Assembly: GCA_016234985.1 (NCBI GenBank)
Contig: JACRNK010000110.1
Span: 1 to 13,860, forward strand
DNA length: 13,860 nt
Direction: 5' to 3'
From: Deltaproteobacteria bacterium
GTDB lineage: Bacteria > Desulfobacterota > GWC2-55-46 > UBA9637
Positions within the stretch are counted from its first letter, which is position 1, and each line of letters starts with the position of its first letter. Positions 13,545 to 13,860 of this stretch are shown one piece after another. A program made the translations under genes and the position numbers. Under the pieces are notes generated by a model that was not told the origin of the DNA, searched no databases, and saw nothing but the letters and a program-made list of their open reading frames with translations.

Positions 13545-13860
13545 AAAAGCCGTGGAGATTTACCACTCACTGTTTACTGCTCACTGTTTACTGTTCACTG
13601 TTTTTTCTATCTTCCTGCGCCAGAAATACCTCCACTGCCTTTGCGCAGAATGGAGAAAAAATAAGGATTGCAATATTAAAAGGGGCAAGGGATTTAAAAA
13701 TACAAGGGGCTGACTCGGCAGAGGCTGCCGGTTATGCTTTATCGCTTATGCCTGATGAAAAGCCGGCCTTCAGCATTGCGTTGGAAGAGTCCGACGCCTT
13801 AACCGTAAACAACAATAAAATAGCAAGCCCCCCAATAACATTCTCTTCGGAAAACGGAAT
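13541..13860 (+). CDS. Lipoprotein resembling the SpoIID/LytB family, C-terminus cut by window edge
   Basis: The frame starts at TTG 13541, overlapping the DUF2065 stop (TTGA), with GGAGGG five bases upstream, and stays open to the right edge (106 codons seen). The leader MKKPWRF plus a Leu-rich core ends in lipobox L-S-S-C (C26). The mature part begins near EKIRIAILKGARDLKIQG, which resembles the opening strands of SpoIID/LytB-domain proteins (peptidoglycan lytic transglycosylases and their relatives). The catalytic region lies outside the window, so the family call is tentative. The leader is encoded by a heptamer tandem repeat (13568-13602). Confidence 0.7.
   Translation, partial: MKKPWRFTTHCLLLTVYCSLFFLSSCARNTSTAFAQNGEKIRIAILKGARDLKIQGADSAEAAGYALSLMPDEKPAFSIALEESDALTVNNNKIASPPITFSSENG
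13568..13602. repeat. Five tandem 7-bp units (YACTGYT) in a signal-peptide coding region
   Basis: Units in order are CACTGTT, TACTGCT, CACTGTT, TACTGTT, CACTGTT: a nearly perfect heptamer array, or 14-bp period in 2.5 copies. It lies wholly inside the hydrophobic core of the SpoIID-like leader peptide. TACTGCT and TACTGTT also occur, on the minus strand, in the array at 493-534. Confidence 0.75.

Overview
The window comes from a Gram-negative, probably anaerobic or metal-respiring bacterium. The evidence is four predicted lipoproteins with lipoboxes, an outer-membrane beta-barrel, and three multiheme c-type cytochromes, one with 26 CXXCH motifs. Codon use leans towards AT. The overall style recalls Desulfobacterota (Geobacter-like) or Nitrospirota, but nothing here fixes the taxon. 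No rRNA, tRNA, CRISPR array, transposase or integrase was seen.

Layout, read along the minus strand from right to left. Group 1 (13082 down to 9499): a YVTN beta-propeller lipoprotein with a DUF4382-like front domain, then an outer-membrane beta-barrel with a discoidin-like insert. Group 2 (9393 down to 5350): a small CsgG/LpoB-like lipoprotein; a large protein with two SH3b domains, a CsgG-like domain and Ig-like domains; and a membrane-anchored pentaheme cytochrome split by a fibronectin-III-like domain. Group 3 (5256 down to the left edge): a single-pass HAMP protein, a second CsgG/LpoB-like lipoprotein, a SurA/PpiC-type prolyl isomerase, a 26-heme lipoprotein cytochrome, and a further multiheme cytochrome that runs off the window (six CXXCH visible). 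Group 3 has a good sigma70-like promoter in front of it and ATGA overlaps between its first three genes. On the plus strand, at the right end and divergent from the rest, are a 63-residue DUF2065 membrane protein and the start of a SpoIID/LytB-like lipoprotein, which look unrelated to the cytochrome locus.

Read together, the ten minus-strand genes look like a cell-envelope electron-transfer locus. The cytochromes would carry electrons, the barrel could be the outer-membrane conduit, the PpiC protein could fold or assemble the secreted cytochromes, and the propeller and CsgG/LpoB-like lipoproteins could be surface or assembly factors. This joint role is inferred from domain content and gene order. 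The strongest points for follow-up are the 26-heme lipoprotein beside its own chaperone, three CsgG/LpoB-like domains within about 5.2 kb, a likely one-base frameshift hiding the signal peptide of the barrel protein, and heptamer DNA repeats that encode the signal peptides of two unrelated genes at opposite ends of the window.
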